DNA of 64,000 bases, from NCBI GenBank assembly GCA_002914805.1, contig JXTB01000300.1, positions 350,618 to 414,617 of the forward strand, read 5' to 3'. Made by a program: the position numbers and the translations under genes. The notes under the pieces were generated by a model. It saw nothing but the letters and a program-made list of their open reading frames with translations. It searched no databases and had not been told where the DNA came from. This stretch comes from Parasponia andersonii (Eukaryota; Streptophyta; Magnoliopsida; Rosales; Cannabaceae). The stretch's first letter is position 1. Each line of letters opens with the position of its first letter. Below, one piece after another: positions 1-13,154 of this stretch.

Positions 1-429
1 TCGGTGCGATCCTGGTGATCAAGAGGACTAAGAAGCCATCCTGATTGCAGTTCGCCTCTTGGTAATGCTAGAAGTTTGAGATCATAGTCTTTGGACTATT
101 TGGATTTTTGTGTTAGCATTGAACCATGATTACTGCTTTCAAATTGTCTGTAAACTTATGCATGCCTTCCTGTTATTGGATATCTGTGGTGGATGATGAT
201 GATGATGGGTTTTAAAATTAATTTCATGTTTTTAGGTGATCATTCAATCTAAGTTTAGTAATATATACGAACTGTGGGAGTGGTTCACGGGATGGAATTC
301 CAAATGTTTTTATTTAAATGGACTGATTTTATAAAAACTAAAACTTTTGACACTTTTCAAATAAATTAAGGAATTTCCCACCAAGTGAAATTCTCCTTTT
401 GCCACTAGCCCGGGTTTTGGGTCGTGACA
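1..429 (+). mobile_element. 3' end of a long LTR (fossil, cut by window edge)
   Basis: The first 429 bases match the last part of the complete solo LTR at 13155-15223, including the stretch around the TTCACGGGATGGAATTCC motif and the closing GGGTCGTGACA. The element begins outside the window. The bases after 429 do not show a clear primer-binding site, so it may be a solo LTR or the left LTR of a decayed element. The family is LTR retrotransposon, probably Ty3/Gypsy by LTR length, which is inference. Confidence 0.75.
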
Positions 430-773
430 CATTTGGTCATGATTGGTACTGGTACTGTGCTTTAAACAACTAGACAAGATTGGAGTCCGACCTAGAGGAG
501 ATTCACATTGGTAGCCCTAACATCTAGGTTGAAGTAAAGTCGAAATCTATGTTGGATAGAACATAGAAGTGAAGAGCCCAAGTAAAAGCCATTGCCGCTA
601 TACCATTACCACCCGCTTATTTGAGTGATTATAACCATATAGCATGGAAATGAAGACACTTTCATTTGTGCCTCCTAACATAGCTACTGGGATAATACTA
701 ACACTTATTTTTGCATATGTCCACTTTTTTCAACATATAGTCAATGCTTTGTAACACTTACTTATATATAAAA

Positions 774-804
<31 letters not shown>

Positions 805-1124
805 CATTTTTTCTATGCTATATAGCCAAATGACCAAGTAGATCAATTTTTATAATCGATATGAATTAACTTGATTTTCACACTGATCCATCGATTTATA
901 TTTTATTTTGGGTCTTATAGTAAAATACATGATCGGTATATCATAGTTTAATATACTCAATACATATATCAAGAATGAAACTAATGAACATATATTATAA
1001 CAAATTGTAAATAAATAATATACTCTCTAATTTTCAATGCATTAGCTTTGGCCCGTTTTTGACATCTCTAGTTAAGGACAAGAGGACCTTAGTACCCAAT
1101 TTTTTTTTTTAGAAAAAATGATTA
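430..1124. other. Intergenic, no gene seen
   Basis: This is AT-rich sequence after the LTR end, with a TA microsatellite at about 773-800. The part at 430-700 is less AT-rich and could be retrotransposon internal sequence, but no protein domain could be read from it. Confidence 0.5.
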
Positions 1125-1690
1125 ATAATATTTTTATACCTTGTATTTTGAGTGATTATTCAATTTATACATTATATTTTTGTTATTATTAATATTATCC
1201 TTCAAATTTAAAAATTGTTACAAACTTATACCCTTTAGTAATTACACACAAATTTAGAGCCACGAGCTTATCTATACACCCTTTACTTAAATTGAAAATT
1301 ACATCAAAATTGTGGCATTGATTATTATCAATATAGATATTCATATATAAAATTTATTACAAATTTATATCATTCGACAGTTATACACCAATTCAGAATT
1401 GCTAGTTTACCTATACACCCTTTAGATAAATTGAAAACTAAATTAGATTTTGAAATAAAATTTAAAATTAGTAATAAAATTAATAATTTCAAAATTTATG
1501 TTTTATTCTAAAATTTTAATGCACATTTGAACTAAAGGGAATATAGGTAAAACTCATGACTCGGTCTAATTATCAAAGTCAAACGTATAACTTTGTAGTA
1601 ATTCTAAATTTAAAATATAATATTTAAAACACAATTATAAATTAAATAATCACTCAAAATCCAAAGAATATAAGTATTATTGAGTAATGT
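1125..1690. mobile_element. Fold-back / MITE-like element with long inverted ends
   Basis: The left end, running through TTTTGAGTGATTATTCAATT, is matched in reverse complement by the right end near 1630-1690, which reads TTTTGAGTGATTATTTAATT on the other strand. The symmetry continues inward: CTATACACCCTTTA on the left is mirrored by TAAAGGGAATATAG on the right. Almost the whole unit of about 570 bp could therefore fold on itself. There is no ORF and no clear target-site duplication. The superfamily is not known. Confidence 0.6.
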
Positions 1691-2116
1691 CACGGACAAC
1701 ACGTGATACTAACACACATAATGTGTCAATGTGTGTTTATGACCGACTAATTATTAGAGATTTCTAGTTATATGAACATTTTAAAATCCAAAACAAAACT
1801 TTAATATATGACAAACGGACCAATGTAATATAATTATAATAAGACTTTAGGTAAACCTTGCTCAATGTTATTATCACTTTCACAGACTCTTTAACCTCTT
1901 CTATTTACACCGTCAGATTCTCTTAATCTGAATCGTACGGTCAAAAATCCATCCACCACTGACCACGCAGAACGTTGATACTAGCTCCGGCTCTGAAAAA
2001 TCAGGCTAACGAAAGAGAAGGGTTTAAAGAAGGTTTTTCGTGTTCGCCACAACCATAGTGAACGACAGACCCAAAATCTGAAAGCTTCTCTCTGGTCTCC
2101 GTCTTCGTCTTCAACT
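1691..2116. other. Upstream region of the RPA49 gene
   Basis: This holds AT-rich sequence and then the presumed promoter and 5' UTR of the gene starting at 2117. No specific regulatory motif could be assigned with confidence. Confidence 0.4.
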
Positions 2117-4563
2117 ATGGATTTTGACGCAGATGACTCTAAAGCAACGGAAGACCTGGAACTCGCCAGAATGGACCTAGACCTATCATCGCCACCCACA
2201 GAGAGTAAAAAGAAAAAGAAGAAGAAGAAGAAGAAGAATAAGGATCGAGAGTCTTCGGTTCAAGCCACCATCCAGGTCTTCCAAGAGCAACCGGAGAAAT
2301 TGCCACCTCTGGTAGGATATTTCCCATCTGGGTTTGATCCAAATGGGCACAACAGCGACGAGGGTGAGCCTAGTTCAGCCATGGCTAAGGTTTTCAGAAA
2401 TAAGGATAAACCCAAGAGGCTTCAGCTTGTGGTGACTCCGGCTAATGGGTCGAAGGTTGATTTTGTTGGGACCAACTATATTGGCGAAGCCGCAGCTGGG
2501 CATCAGCACTGCAATTATGCTCTTGGGGTTCTTGACAAGGAAACTCAGACACTTAAGATTGTGCCAATTGCTTCCAATAAGGTAGTTTTACAGAAAAATT
2601 TGATATTTTTTATACGAAATTATGGAGGTTATGCTATTTGCTCATTTGCTCTATTTATGTTATATGTCTGTGGTTGTGGCTTGTTTGGTTTGGTGTCTGA
2701 AACCGTGAAACGTGGGAATGCTGGACGAGTATGGAAGATAATTTACCACCACATTGGAGAAAAAGAATGGAAATTATATTGATCAAGTTGCAACGTTTGC
2801 AGTATTTGGGATGTTTTATTATGCTTATTTTTATTTGTTCGCCAAGAAATGTGTGAAAACTATGGACATTGTTGTCAGTCATTCCACCTGCATATATGTT
2901 GGCATTGACGTTGTTTTTCTCGTAACTATATATAGACTGGCTTTGATTTTAGAAAAGTAAATTATGTTAAATCGGCTTCCTTTTTTCCGTGTATCCAAAA
3001 GTAAATTATGATAAATCTGCTCCTTTTTTCCGTGTATCCTTGTACTTTTTTCGCGTGATAGGGATGTAGCTTGTAACTCATTTTGGATTATTGCACAGAT
3101 ATTTAGATTAGAACCAAAAGTTCGTGGCTTAGGCTCTCCTAATGAAGAGTCTGAAAGTTTGGCAAAGGGGGAGAGCGCTGCACAACAGAAGGCAGACAAG
3201 ATGAATAGGTTAAATGAAAAGTTTGGTACAAATAAGTCGAGAAGGGAGGTAAGACCCCAGTTTCCTTTGTGTTAGTCAACATTAATGCAACTATAGTTGG
3301 AGATTAACTATTACTATTTGGTGACCTGAGTTTGAGTCTTTTTTCTTTAAGCATTAATATATTCATTTGAATGTCATGGCACATTGCAGGCTAATAAGTT
3401 GCAAGTTTTGAATAGAGAACACAATCCTCAATATGAGAGGGATCTGGATGGGACAATCAAACAAATTGTTGTGAACAAAGAGGATATTGAAAGTTCTCAG
3501 GTCCATAACGTTCGCAATACCCCACCATATAATGCTGCTGCCACTACTCCTCAGGAGGCGTACCCGTTGGACAAGATCATTTTTGCAGGAGAATGGGATT
3601 TCCTTGAAGATATTTATGAACTTTTGCAAAAGGAAGCAGAAGATAAATGGAATGCTTACCCAACCTTCGTTTCCAACAGAATCCACAAGTTGCAGAAGAT
3701 CGAGGTATGTGTGCCGTGTTCATGATGGAGTATTGTGACGTATTTGGATGAAATGTTCTGAAAAGATGGAACCGTGTCACAATGATTTTTATTTTAATCT
3801 GTCCAAGTTGTTCCTTTTTTTTTTTTTTTCTGTGGCACTTTGGATTGAAATACCATTTATTCTCCAATTGTGTGCTGAAATATTACAGCTCTGCCATCTG
3901 GGTGCCTGAAAAACGAATTCCTCAAAAGTTTTGTTTTGCTAGATTGAAAAAAACAGTTTCTTTACAAGTTCAGAATTTTGTTTTTGAATTCGTTATAGAT
4001 GGATGACAATGACAGTGAACCAATAAGGCCAAAAGGAAAATGGACATTAAACAATTATACCCTTCTAATCTGTATGAATTTAAACTTCTTGTTGATGTGA
4101 ACTTATATATTCTTCTGAGACTCGGAATAATTTGTATTTGTACTGTATGTGTTTATAGGATGAAGATGAGAAGAAGAGGTTGTCTGGCATATTCTCATAC
4201 ATTACCCATCTTGTAAAGTTTAAAGATCAGAACTCAATGGATGGTGCTTCCTCTGCAAAGAACCACAAGATGCCAAGAATTCTACGCCAGAAGTTTGAAT
4301 CCATGTTTAATCCAGTTTCCAGAAAACTGTCACCTGAGAAACACAATTTTCTCATTAGTTATGTATTGGTGCTCTCACTGTATGCTGATGAATTCCGATC
4401 AGATTTGTCTGATATCGCGAAGGATTTGAAGATAAGTTCAGCGGCATTGAGAGAGCATTATGAGCATTTGGGTTGCAAGCTCGTACAAGCTAAGAAAATT
4501 TGGTATGCAACCCTTCCAGTTCCTCTCAAGTTTCCGTCATTGAGGCAGAAGCGGCGACGATAG
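2117..4563 (+). CDS. RPA49: DNA-directed RNA polymerase I subunit RPA49-like (A49/PAF53 family)
   Basis: The product is a subunit of nucleolar RNA polymerase I. A49 pairs with A34.5 and supports initiation and elongation on rDNA (family knowledge). Four coding exons join in frame at GT..AG borders: 2117-2581, 3099-3248, 3390-3704 and 4159-4563, giving 444 residues, close to the usual length. A lysine run lies at about residues 31-42. The N-terminal half contains the dimerization region, with GYFPSGFDP near residue 67 and FVGTNYIGEAAAGHQ near 116. The C-terminal half has the winged-helix region, with LISYVLVLSLYADEF and SDIAKDLKISSAALREHYEHLGCKL. The start is the first ATG in the exon, directly before the acidic MDFDADDSK. 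An ATG just after an AG at about 3999 could be a cryptic exon inside intron 3, but skipping it keeps the conserved junction KLQKIE/DEDEKK. Confidence 0.9.
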
Positions 4564-5194
4564 AGATTAATCTGAACTGTATTTTATGAAAGTGAAAGCG
4601 GTGTGGGGGCTTCCTACACTTATATATCCTTAGAGAATTTGATACAGGAACCTTACTTTCGAAAATGTGTTATGGCTTTCGTCCATTATTCTGATATTTT
4701 TTCCCTTTCATGTTCAAAATCATTGTGCTCATCGGGGATAGTTTTTTTTTTTTTTTTTTTTTTTTTTCCCAAGTTTGGTTAATGTCAAAAACACATCTTG
4801 AAGAGTTGTGGGTGTGATGTGTGTTTTTTCCTGGTTTTTATACAATTGCAGGCAAGCTTTTCAGACTCCGAATACTGCATTTTATATGGCTTAATATTAG
4901 CTATCACTCAGGTGAACAAACTGTTCTCTTATTCGAAGGTCCTCAGAAAAATAAATAAATAAATAGGTATATTTAAAGATCATACAGGAAGAGACCATAT
5001 CAAATTGTTTATTAAATTGTGATTCTCTCTAGTAGACGTCACTTTTTTTTTGGGAGGAAAATTAACATGACTATTTAAAGCTACAATTCCTTAATGAAGA
5101 AAGTAACAAGCATGAATCTTAGAAATGAAGAGGTCTACTGTAAACAAGAATAGAACAATATGAAACTCTCAGAAGAAAACAGAGGAAGGAAGAT
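4564..5194. other. Spacer between RPA49 and the F-box pseudogene
   Basis: This holds the 3' UTR of the RPA49 gene, a T run at about 4742-4767, and AT-rich sequence. The two genes converge here. No further gene is seen. Confidence 0.5.
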
Positions 5195-6227
5195 CTATGT
5201 ATGAAATTGGTTGTTCCAATCATCCTTCATCGACTGCATTCCGTCCAACATTTTAAGACGGTGTTGATATTCCAGCATTTTCACGCCAATCAGAGACCAT
5301 TCCTTGATTTCTTTGGTTTTCATATAGTAACGCCACTTGTGTGTTCCTTGAGAACTAAACCATAGGTCAATAGGTACAAGTCCCTCCTTTCGATCCGGAT
5401 TTCTATCCAAGAATCGCAATGGCACAAAGACTTCTTCTCGGCATTTGTACTCTCCATTCCCCTCCCCATGTTGTTTCTCTAGTACCAAAACTCGAAGCTT
5501 AATCCCAGTCAAAGCACCAACAGCGAGACAATTATTCCACCAGAACGGATGAGGCTCAGGCGAATCTGCGAAGATGTCTAGAGGGAAATTACTATTCAAA
5601 AAGCTCTCATTCTCTATGTTAAAGGAACTTATCTGTAGATCCTTTTTTTGGTCGATTCTGAACAATGGAGACACAATATATATCCTCTCGACTCATCAAG
5701 ATTTCTTTTCTTTGAGTTGTTCTCAAGGTTCTCCACTCCTTATCTTGTCCGATTTTGAGAATCTTAAAACCTCCAGTGAAACCAAAGGTGTCCAGTTTTT
5801 CACAAAGCAAAGTAGCCACACCAGTGCGTGAATTAAAGTTGAAATGCATCTCAGGAAATGTTTTACTGGATGGTTGCCTAGGCAGAACAAGCGCTTGGCG
5901 GGTTGCCGGGTTCCTGACTTGCAAAATATCAGGAGGAATCTCTACTACCAACCCTTCGCAGATGCCCAATATTGAAAATTGATAGTACGGATCCGACGGA
6001 TTAGCAGGATGGTGGCTTGCAGTTGAAGCAAAGTCTGAATGAGTAATAAAATCACGGTTGCTCACAAGGAGAGGAGTGGCTCGGCTCATGTGCACTTTGA
6101 TGAAATCGGGGTGTTGAATCAGATCACGCCACTGCTTGCACAGGCCTCTGAATCTCAACAATGACTTTATTGGCAACCTCAACAGTATCTCCTTGATCAT
6201 ATCAGAGTGATGAAGCTCAGGACTCAC
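5195..6227 (-). pseudogene. F-box protein with F-box-associated domain, probably a pseudogene
   Basis: F-box proteins are substrate receptors of SCF ubiquitin ligases. The minus strand encodes an F-box (DMIKEILLRLPIKSLLRF, then CKQWRDLI) followed by an F-box-associated region that ends with WSLIGVKMLEYQHRLKML. Two defects are seen. There is no ATG in the usual place before SPELHHSD; that codon reads GTG at 6227-6225, and no in-frame ATG lies further upstream. The reading frame also changes at the short ATATATAT run near 5680. The downstream frame (SPLFRIDQKKDLQ) continues the same domain, and one missing AT unit would account for it. The frame change could be real or a sequencing error in a dinucleotide run. 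An upstream spliced exon could supply a start, because a pyrimidine tract with AG lies near 6305. The family is typically intronless. Confidence 0.7.
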
Positions 6228-6440
6228 GCAGTTTTGGTTATGCTTATGGTGGTGGTCATTCCTCCATCTTTGAACGTGGGGAGAAATGATTATACCTTCC
6301 TTCAAAAATATATTTAAAAAAAAAAAAGAAGAAGAAAAGAGGATATATGTTACATGGTTTATGATCTTTTTGATCAACAACAAAACAAGAAGTTGTTGAG
6401 AACAAGGAAAGCGATGAAAAAACCTACCATATATATATAT
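6228..6440. other. 5' flank of the F-box pseudogene
   Basis: This low-complexity sequence includes an A run at 6318-6328. It is open in one minus-strand frame but has no ATG. No gene of its own. Confidence 0.4.
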
Positions 6441-6513
6441 GGTTGCCAATCCAATAAGTATTTATATATATATATATATATATAGGTAAAAAAAAAAAAT
6501 ACCTACTGGATTG

Positions 6514-6516
<3 letters not shown>
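6441..6516. mobile_element. Minimal copy of the TA-flanked MITE family
   Basis: The left end GGTTGCCAATCCAATAAGTA and the right end TACCTACTGGATTGGTG are inverted repeats that match the ends of the 240-bp copies at 37215-37455 and 62325-62564. Only the ends and a TA tract remain. It sits inside TA dinucleotide repeats, with a long TA tract following at about 6517-6568. Confidence 0.65.
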
Positions 6517-6571
<55 letters not shown>

Positions 6572-6750
6572 TGAAGATGACAAGAAAGTGACCCCGATAG
6601 GAACAAGATCAATGGCAAGAGACTACACAGAAAAGTAAATGAAAAGGAAACAAGACTCAGACTCAGACTCGCGGTTAAAGAAGAACAAGTTAACCAGAAA
6701 CTCTAAAAGTAAATGAAAGAGCAGAGAATTAAACAGCAGAAGTAGCCAAA

Positions 6751-7160
6751 TAGGATTTTGTCTCACTGCCAAGCTAGTCTTGATTCTGAATCTTAAACCG
6801 CAACTGCAGATATGCAAAGCGGAAATGGGTTAAGAAAGAGGATGATAAAATAAAGCCCAAAGCTAAAGGAATAGAAATTTCAATATGCAGCTTACAGCCT
6901 TGTAAATGAAGAGAAGGGAGTATAACAAAGATAAAGAACTAGAGTATAATAAAGATAAAAGAACTAAACATCAAATATAAAAGAATTCCCAGTACCGTAA
7001 TGGGATTATGTCTCACTACCAAGCTAGTAGTTCTTGACTCTGAATATTAATTAACCAGAACTGTATACATGAAAAGCAGAAATGGAGTAGGAAAGAAATA
7101 AGATCAAAGCGCCAAAGCATAGGAAATATAATTTCAACATGCAGCTTGAAAAATGACGTG
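6751..7160. repeat. Imperfect tandem duplication, 250-bp period
   Basis: The segment starting near 6754 (TCTCACTGCCAAGCTAGT) recurs near 7004 (TCTCACTACCAAGCTAGT). The similarity continues for about 150 bases, through the AGCAGAAATGG-like part and the ATTTCAA.ATGCAGCTT part. No coding potential was seen. Confidence 0.65.
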
Positions 7161-7308
7161 CAATTAGAAACAGAATGTGAAAACTTTGTCGAGATTAAAA
7201 TTTTACAGAAACTTACAACAAAAGAAAACTATGCAAACAATTGAAAATGTATATGATAATAATATTAGTCTTCTATCTTTGTAGAGTATGTTATGTTTTT
7301 ATTATTAT

Positions 7309-8123
7309 TGTTGAGGGTAATTTCTCTGAGCAAATTAGAAAACGACACGTACATTATGTTGCGAATGACATATCACAATATTGACCAAAAACGACATTGT
7401 GTCCTATAGATTGATTAAATAGACTAAGGTTCGAGGCTACATCCTACTACAAAAGGATAGCCGAATAAGTCTAAAAGGAAAAACTGCCCAGCCATGACGC
7501 AACCAAGCCCACTAAGATAGAAAATTACTTTGGTCGGATTTCATACCACGTGACGAACATGCACAACAAACAAAGGCCAAAGAACTAAGAAATAGTCGAT
7601 CATCAATATAACGACATAGCTCTGAACAAGAAGAAAAATAAAGAGGGCACGGACTCGAGAAAGGTCAATACTTGGCCCAATCACATATTAGTGTCCGTAC
7701 AAGCATGTAGGTAAGATTCCCTTCTATCTTTTTAGGGACACGTGGATGTCAATCCTAACTTTTGGGGCCCACAAAGTCACTATAAATAGTCTCATAATCA
7801 CATAAAAGGGGTAAGCTACCACAAATCCCCAAAATCCTATTTGTCCCTTTGGCCTTTTTCTCCTCTTATTATTTATTTACTACTAGTTCACTATTCTATA
7901 AAATACTTTATTAAATGCATCACTGACAGCCTTTCTATTGAGGAGATTTGGCAGGTACCACACTGGTATCACCTATTACTAGTTGGTGAAAAGTCCAATC
8001 ATAATCTTGTTTAAGGTTGTACGGACCACACTTATATCAAATCTAGGATTTGACTTTTCTTAAGGAAGAACCACTCGAGGCTTGTGGTATGCATTGGTTC
8101 ACATAACAAAATCCACACCAACA
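7309..8123 (+). repeat. Left LTR of the Gypsy fossil
   Basis: It begins TGTTGAGG and ends CCAACA, about 815 bp. A TATAAATA-like promoter motif lies at about 7782. The last 284 bases (7840-8123) align with the right LTR remnant. Confidence 0.8.
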
Positions 8124-11100
8124 TTTTGGCGCTAGAGAGAGAGCCCTAGCTGGAAAACTAGTACGTAGCCCTACCTAGCATCACTGAATAATTTCGACAA
8201 CGCTAATCAACCTTCACAATATCGAGTAGAGCATCTAATTTAAGAACAGTCGATCACACTCAAACCAACACATGTGAAGGAGACAACTAGGAATACAACC
8301 TGCGAGACCGAGCAAATATCGTTCAGCCTCAGCGAATTTAAGACCAAGTGGGTTCCCCTTACTCACCACGGCCATACCGAGATAGGGTCAATGAGCTTGG
8401 GAGTAAGTCCAACAGCTCGCCTTGATTGTTGAGCATCTGGCGAATGTAGTCAATCAAAATGTTGTCCATCCGATTATTGTTACCCCAAACGGGGCTCCTC
8501 TTCAAAAGGACGGAAGGAGAAATCCTATCTAAGTGGATAAGGACGAGGACAGTAAGGCAAGATCACGTCTGACCAGAGGAGATCCAACCGAGGAAAGTGG
8601 CAACACTCATGTACCAATGAGTAGGAGGCATAGGAGACATCACTGAGCAGTTTCTTACACTTCCAACGAGAACTAGTTGCTTCAGGGAAGAGAGAGAATC
8701 GGTAGCTCGAGAACTAGGAGGATCGGGTTTGAACGACTAGCCCTCGATAACAGTACGGGCACATATGTTCTAAGAATATCCAAGCACCTTAGGACCACGT
8801 ATCTCAAGGAAAGACTGAACCAGTGAAGGAGAGAAGCTCAGGCCTACCACCCCCCATCATAGCAAGGTTACGAGCCAACTCCTTGGATGGGACCAGCTCT
8901 AGAGATAGCATGGGTCGGACCAGTCCCTGACAAGAAAATTGGAGATGGAGACGGTCGTTATCAAGCACTCAAAAGGCAAGTAGATCAATTCCTAGCTGAA
9001 TGAAAGCTAACTGAAAACATTCGAACGATATTAAAAGAGACCAAGTCTTCATTCTCAATAGAAATAACACGTTCATGTCCTCCCTAATATTTTAAAATAT
9101 CGAACATACCTTTCTACGATGGCATTGGAGGCGCAGCCTATCACGTGTAAAACTATAAGGCATGGATGACAATGGCTAAAGTTGACCCTATAACGTTCCG
9201 TAATTCTTTTTCACACACATTAACAAGCTCGGCACAAATCTGGTATAACAGATTGGAAGATGGGTCCATCAAAGATTTCGAGGCTTTATGTGAGACATTC
9301 ATGCTGTAGTTCCTGGGCTCAAGGATCCAATAGAAAAGTTGAAGTTACCTTAAGACCATAAAATAGAGGAAAAGCAAATCTTTAAGATCTTACCTTGCCA
9401 GGTTTGATACTGTGGTACTTGAGTGCCTGGGTGTTACCCAAGAAATAATTTTGAATGCAGCTCAGGATGGGACACGACACGAGAAGATGGTATAGTTTAT
9501 GAGCAAGAAAAGACTACCACCTGCATGACATTCAAAGAGAAAGCTCAGGAAATAGCAAATGCTAAAGAGTATTTTCTAACCAGGGTAAACGAAGGAACCA
9601 TCACTCTAATGGTCGGCGCAAGTGGGGAGTCATGGAAAAGAGTGAAAGTCGATAGTGGGACCAGCAGACCTCAAACAAAAAAGAGTAAGCAAGACATCCC
9701 ACCCCCCAGTAGATCTTTGCAGCATCCCAACATGAATAACCTTCAACCCTCGCTCTTGAATCAAAGTAAAGTGGTCGTTCCCAAGCAAATCCTGAGGAAC
9801 ACTCCAAATGAGCAAATCCTGATGCAAATTGAGGAAAAGAGAAAGAAGATACTAAAAGCTTCACTCCTAATGAGAGCACCCCAAAAAATAGGAATGTGAA
9901 TAAATATTGCAGGTTCCATAAGAAACTAGGGCATGAAACATCTGAGTGTCGACACTTGAAGGATGAAATAGAGAGGTTGATCCAACAAGGCTACTTGAGG
10001 GAGTACGTGAATAGAGCTACCAAGCAAGATAAATAATACATGAATAGAGCTACCAAGCAGGATAAACAAACTTACACCTTTACTCCCCGTGGAAGCACAG
10101 GTGCAGGTGGGCAAGAAGGCCGAAACAATAATAATAATAGAGCACCCCATGAGATACAAACCATCTCGGGGGAGGTAGTGGCTGGTGATTCAACTAACAC
10201 TCGGTGAGGTCAGGTAAGAATAGCTCGGGAGATCGCATCTAGACACCAAGTGAAAATGGTAGAGCACATCACTAAGTTATCTAAATAAGATTCGGCACCA
10301 ATTAGCCAGGAGGTTAATCCACCCACACAATGATGCTAATACTCAGGATCACTAATGGTCGAGTCTTTTAGGTTCTGGTCGACATGGGTAGCTCGGCGAA
10401 TATACTGTTTACATAAGCATACCGAAAGATGAACATAGAGGGGCAGTGCTGAGGCCATCCAAGACCCCACTATATGGATTTGTGGGAGAATGTGTCAACC
10501 TCAAAGAGGTGATCGGACTGCCCCTAACGTTCTGAGAGCCCGCTGCCACCACCTAAATGGTGGATTTACTTGACGTAGACCAAAGGTTGGCATAAAACAC
10601 TATAATTAGATGACCAACCCTGAACAAGATAAAGGCAGTTGTGTCGACCTACTATCTAATGATAAAAGTCCCAATCGAATGGGGGTTAGGGGTAATCAGG
10701 GGAGACCAGACCTTAGCACGAGAGTGTTACGCCATGGTGACATGAGTCGATTAGAAAGCACGAATGGTGTCCATAATCTACCAAGTCAATGAGGCGGGGG
10801 CTATTCCCAAAGATGCACAAGTCGTTAATGACCTCGACCCCCGAAAAGAGTAAAAGGAAAGGAGAATCGAACCCATTGAGGACCTATAATTTATCCAAAT
10901 AAACGACCATTACCCAAAGCAATCGATTAGAATAGGGTCCATATTGCTAGGAGAACTCCGGAAAAAGCTCGTAGACTTCCTAAGAGAGTATAAAGACGTA
11001 TTTGCATGGTCGCATGAGAACATACCCAACATAGACCTTGAGGTGATCATCCACAAGCTGAAAGTGGGTGAACACGCAAAACCAATTATTCAAAAAAAGA

Positions 11101-11248
11101 GGAAGTTCAACCTAAAAAGATATAAAGTGACTAATGAAGAGGTCAGAAAGCTGCTCAAAGCAGGGTTCATAAGAGAAGTCAACTACTCGTTGTGCTTAGT
11201 GAACATGGTCTTGGTAAAAAAGGCGAATGGGAAATGGGATGATAGTTG

Positions 11249-12552
11249 ACTATAGTATTTGTATCTGTTTATACCAACACAGTCAAATTTATATAGTGAA
11301 TACCGTGGCCTTGGTTTATATTATCTAAATACCTGAAAAAACTCAAAGTGGCATTATATGCATGGCATCCATTATGAAAAATGTTCTACTCATTTCATAT
11401 ACCTTATCTTCTAAGATACTGGAGTTCAAACTATAAATTGAAACTAATTCTTTAGTAACTCAAAAAGACAAAACACATTAAAGTAAGTTCGTTAATCACT
11501 AGGATTAAGGTTTTCTATAATAGTACTAAATTAGTGAAATTAGAAATTTAAGTTACAATACTTAGCTTTAAATTCTAATTCACTCGGTCTTGTTCAATGT
11601 TGTTATAACTTTCTTATAATACACTAGTATTTCTATCCGAAGACTCGCTTCGATAATTGAAAACTTTATTAATCGAATAGACAATACTACATTCTATGGC
11701 ATAGTAAAATATTCCATCTGCAATATGCAGAATGCGAATAATTTAATTTAGACATAATGAAATAAAGAATATAATATCTCCCATATATGAACTCATTATA
11801 CAAATAATTCTCTATTATTCATTATATGCCTCGGAATCTTTACATGTTTATATAAGATAAACATACACATCACATGTATATCAATGGGACATAAATGAAA
11901 TAGAAATTCATAACATAGAATTTATTAACGAATAGATAACAAATAATCCGATAAATATTGTTTATAATGTCAAAATAATAAACTGCTTTATAGGACATTA
12001 TTCCAACAGAACTAGGATTACTACTTTTTGTTATGTCTATGAACTTATTATGTATGTCATCCTGATATTTGATTTTTTATTATGGACGATGATAATGCTT
12101 GAACCCTACTTTTTGAACTATGTTTTTCGATATTATTCGATCTATGTTTAATGGTGTATACGAACCGTAGAAGAGGTTCATGGAATGAAATTCTAAATAT
12201 CTTTTTAAATTGACTGCTTTATAAAACTGGAACTTTTAAGATATTTTAAAAATAAATCGAGGAATTTTTAATCTTTGTGAAATTCCCCTTCTACCACTGG
12301 CACGAGTTTTCGATCGTGACAGTATTTCTCAAAATTTAACATGTATTCTCCAACTAGTATGGCAATTAATTGTAATAGATATTATTATATATCCTATATT
12401 CTAATTAAGCTAGTTTCTGATCCAATTGAGCATAAAACCATGCAAAAAACGTGATTAAATTTACTGAATAGTTTCATAACTAGAATGGCAGTTGTGGTAA
12501 TGTGTGTGCTATATTAGACATATTATATATTATGATGTATATATTGTATATG
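11249..12552. mobile_element. Insertion inside the reverse transcriptase part of the Gypsy fossil
   Basis: Reverse-transcriptase coding sequence stops at about 11248 and resumes at about 12553, with an ATAG repeat on both sides as a possible target-site duplication. The inserted DNA is AT-rich and has no readable protein. It carries within it an LTR end fragment (12008-12321). What the rest derives from is not known. Confidence 0.55.
12008..12321 (+). mobile_element. LTR 3' end fragment, same family as 13155-15223 (fossil)
   Basis: It matches the last roughly 310 bases of the solo LTR, including the TGTATACGAACCGTAG stretch and the terminal CGTGACA. It lies within the insertion at 11249-12552. 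It is more diverged from the other copies than they are from each other. Confidence 0.75.
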
Positions 12553-13154
12553 CAGTATAGACTTTACAGATCTCAACAAGGAATGCCCGAATGACTCTTT
12601 TCTATTGTCAAGAATTGATCAGCTAGTAGATACGACAATCGTGCACGAGCTTTCGAGTTTTATAGATATCTATTCAGGATATAATTAGATTCGCATGTGC
12701 CTGGAAGACGAAGAAAAAACCTCGTTCACAATCGACCAGGGGCTATATTTTTGTTTGATGACACCATTTGGACTAAAGAATGTTGGAGCTACATACCAAA
12801 GGTTGGTCAACAAAATGTTCAAAAAGCATATCAGAAGAACGATGGAAGTATATGTTGACGACATACTAGTTAAGAGCTTCAAGAAAGCTGACCATGTGGA
12901 TAACTTGAAGGAGATCTTCGGCATCTTCAGGGAATACAAAATGAGATTAAACCCTGCCAAATGTGCATTTAGGGTTGAGTCTGGAAAGTTCCTTAGATTA
13001 ATGGTAAATCACAGAGGCATCGAGGCAAACCCTGTGAATGTCTAGGCCATACTCAGCCTTTATTCTCCAAGAACTACGAAAGAAATCCAAAGCTTAGTTG
13101 GTATGGTCGTAGCCCTAAGTAGGTTCATAGCTCGCTCGACAGACAAGTGCTGAT

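Noticed and set aside
430-700. Search for a primer-binding site after the first LTR end
   Set aside because: The bases CATTTGGTCATGATTGG only partly resemble a known plant primer site, so the copy could not be assigned as a left LTR.
3999-4065. Possible extra exon in intron 3 of the RPA49 gene, starting after AG with ATGGATGACAATG
   Set aside because: Joining exon 3 directly to 4159 keeps the frame and the conserved protein junction, and no good donor follows the candidate before its stop.
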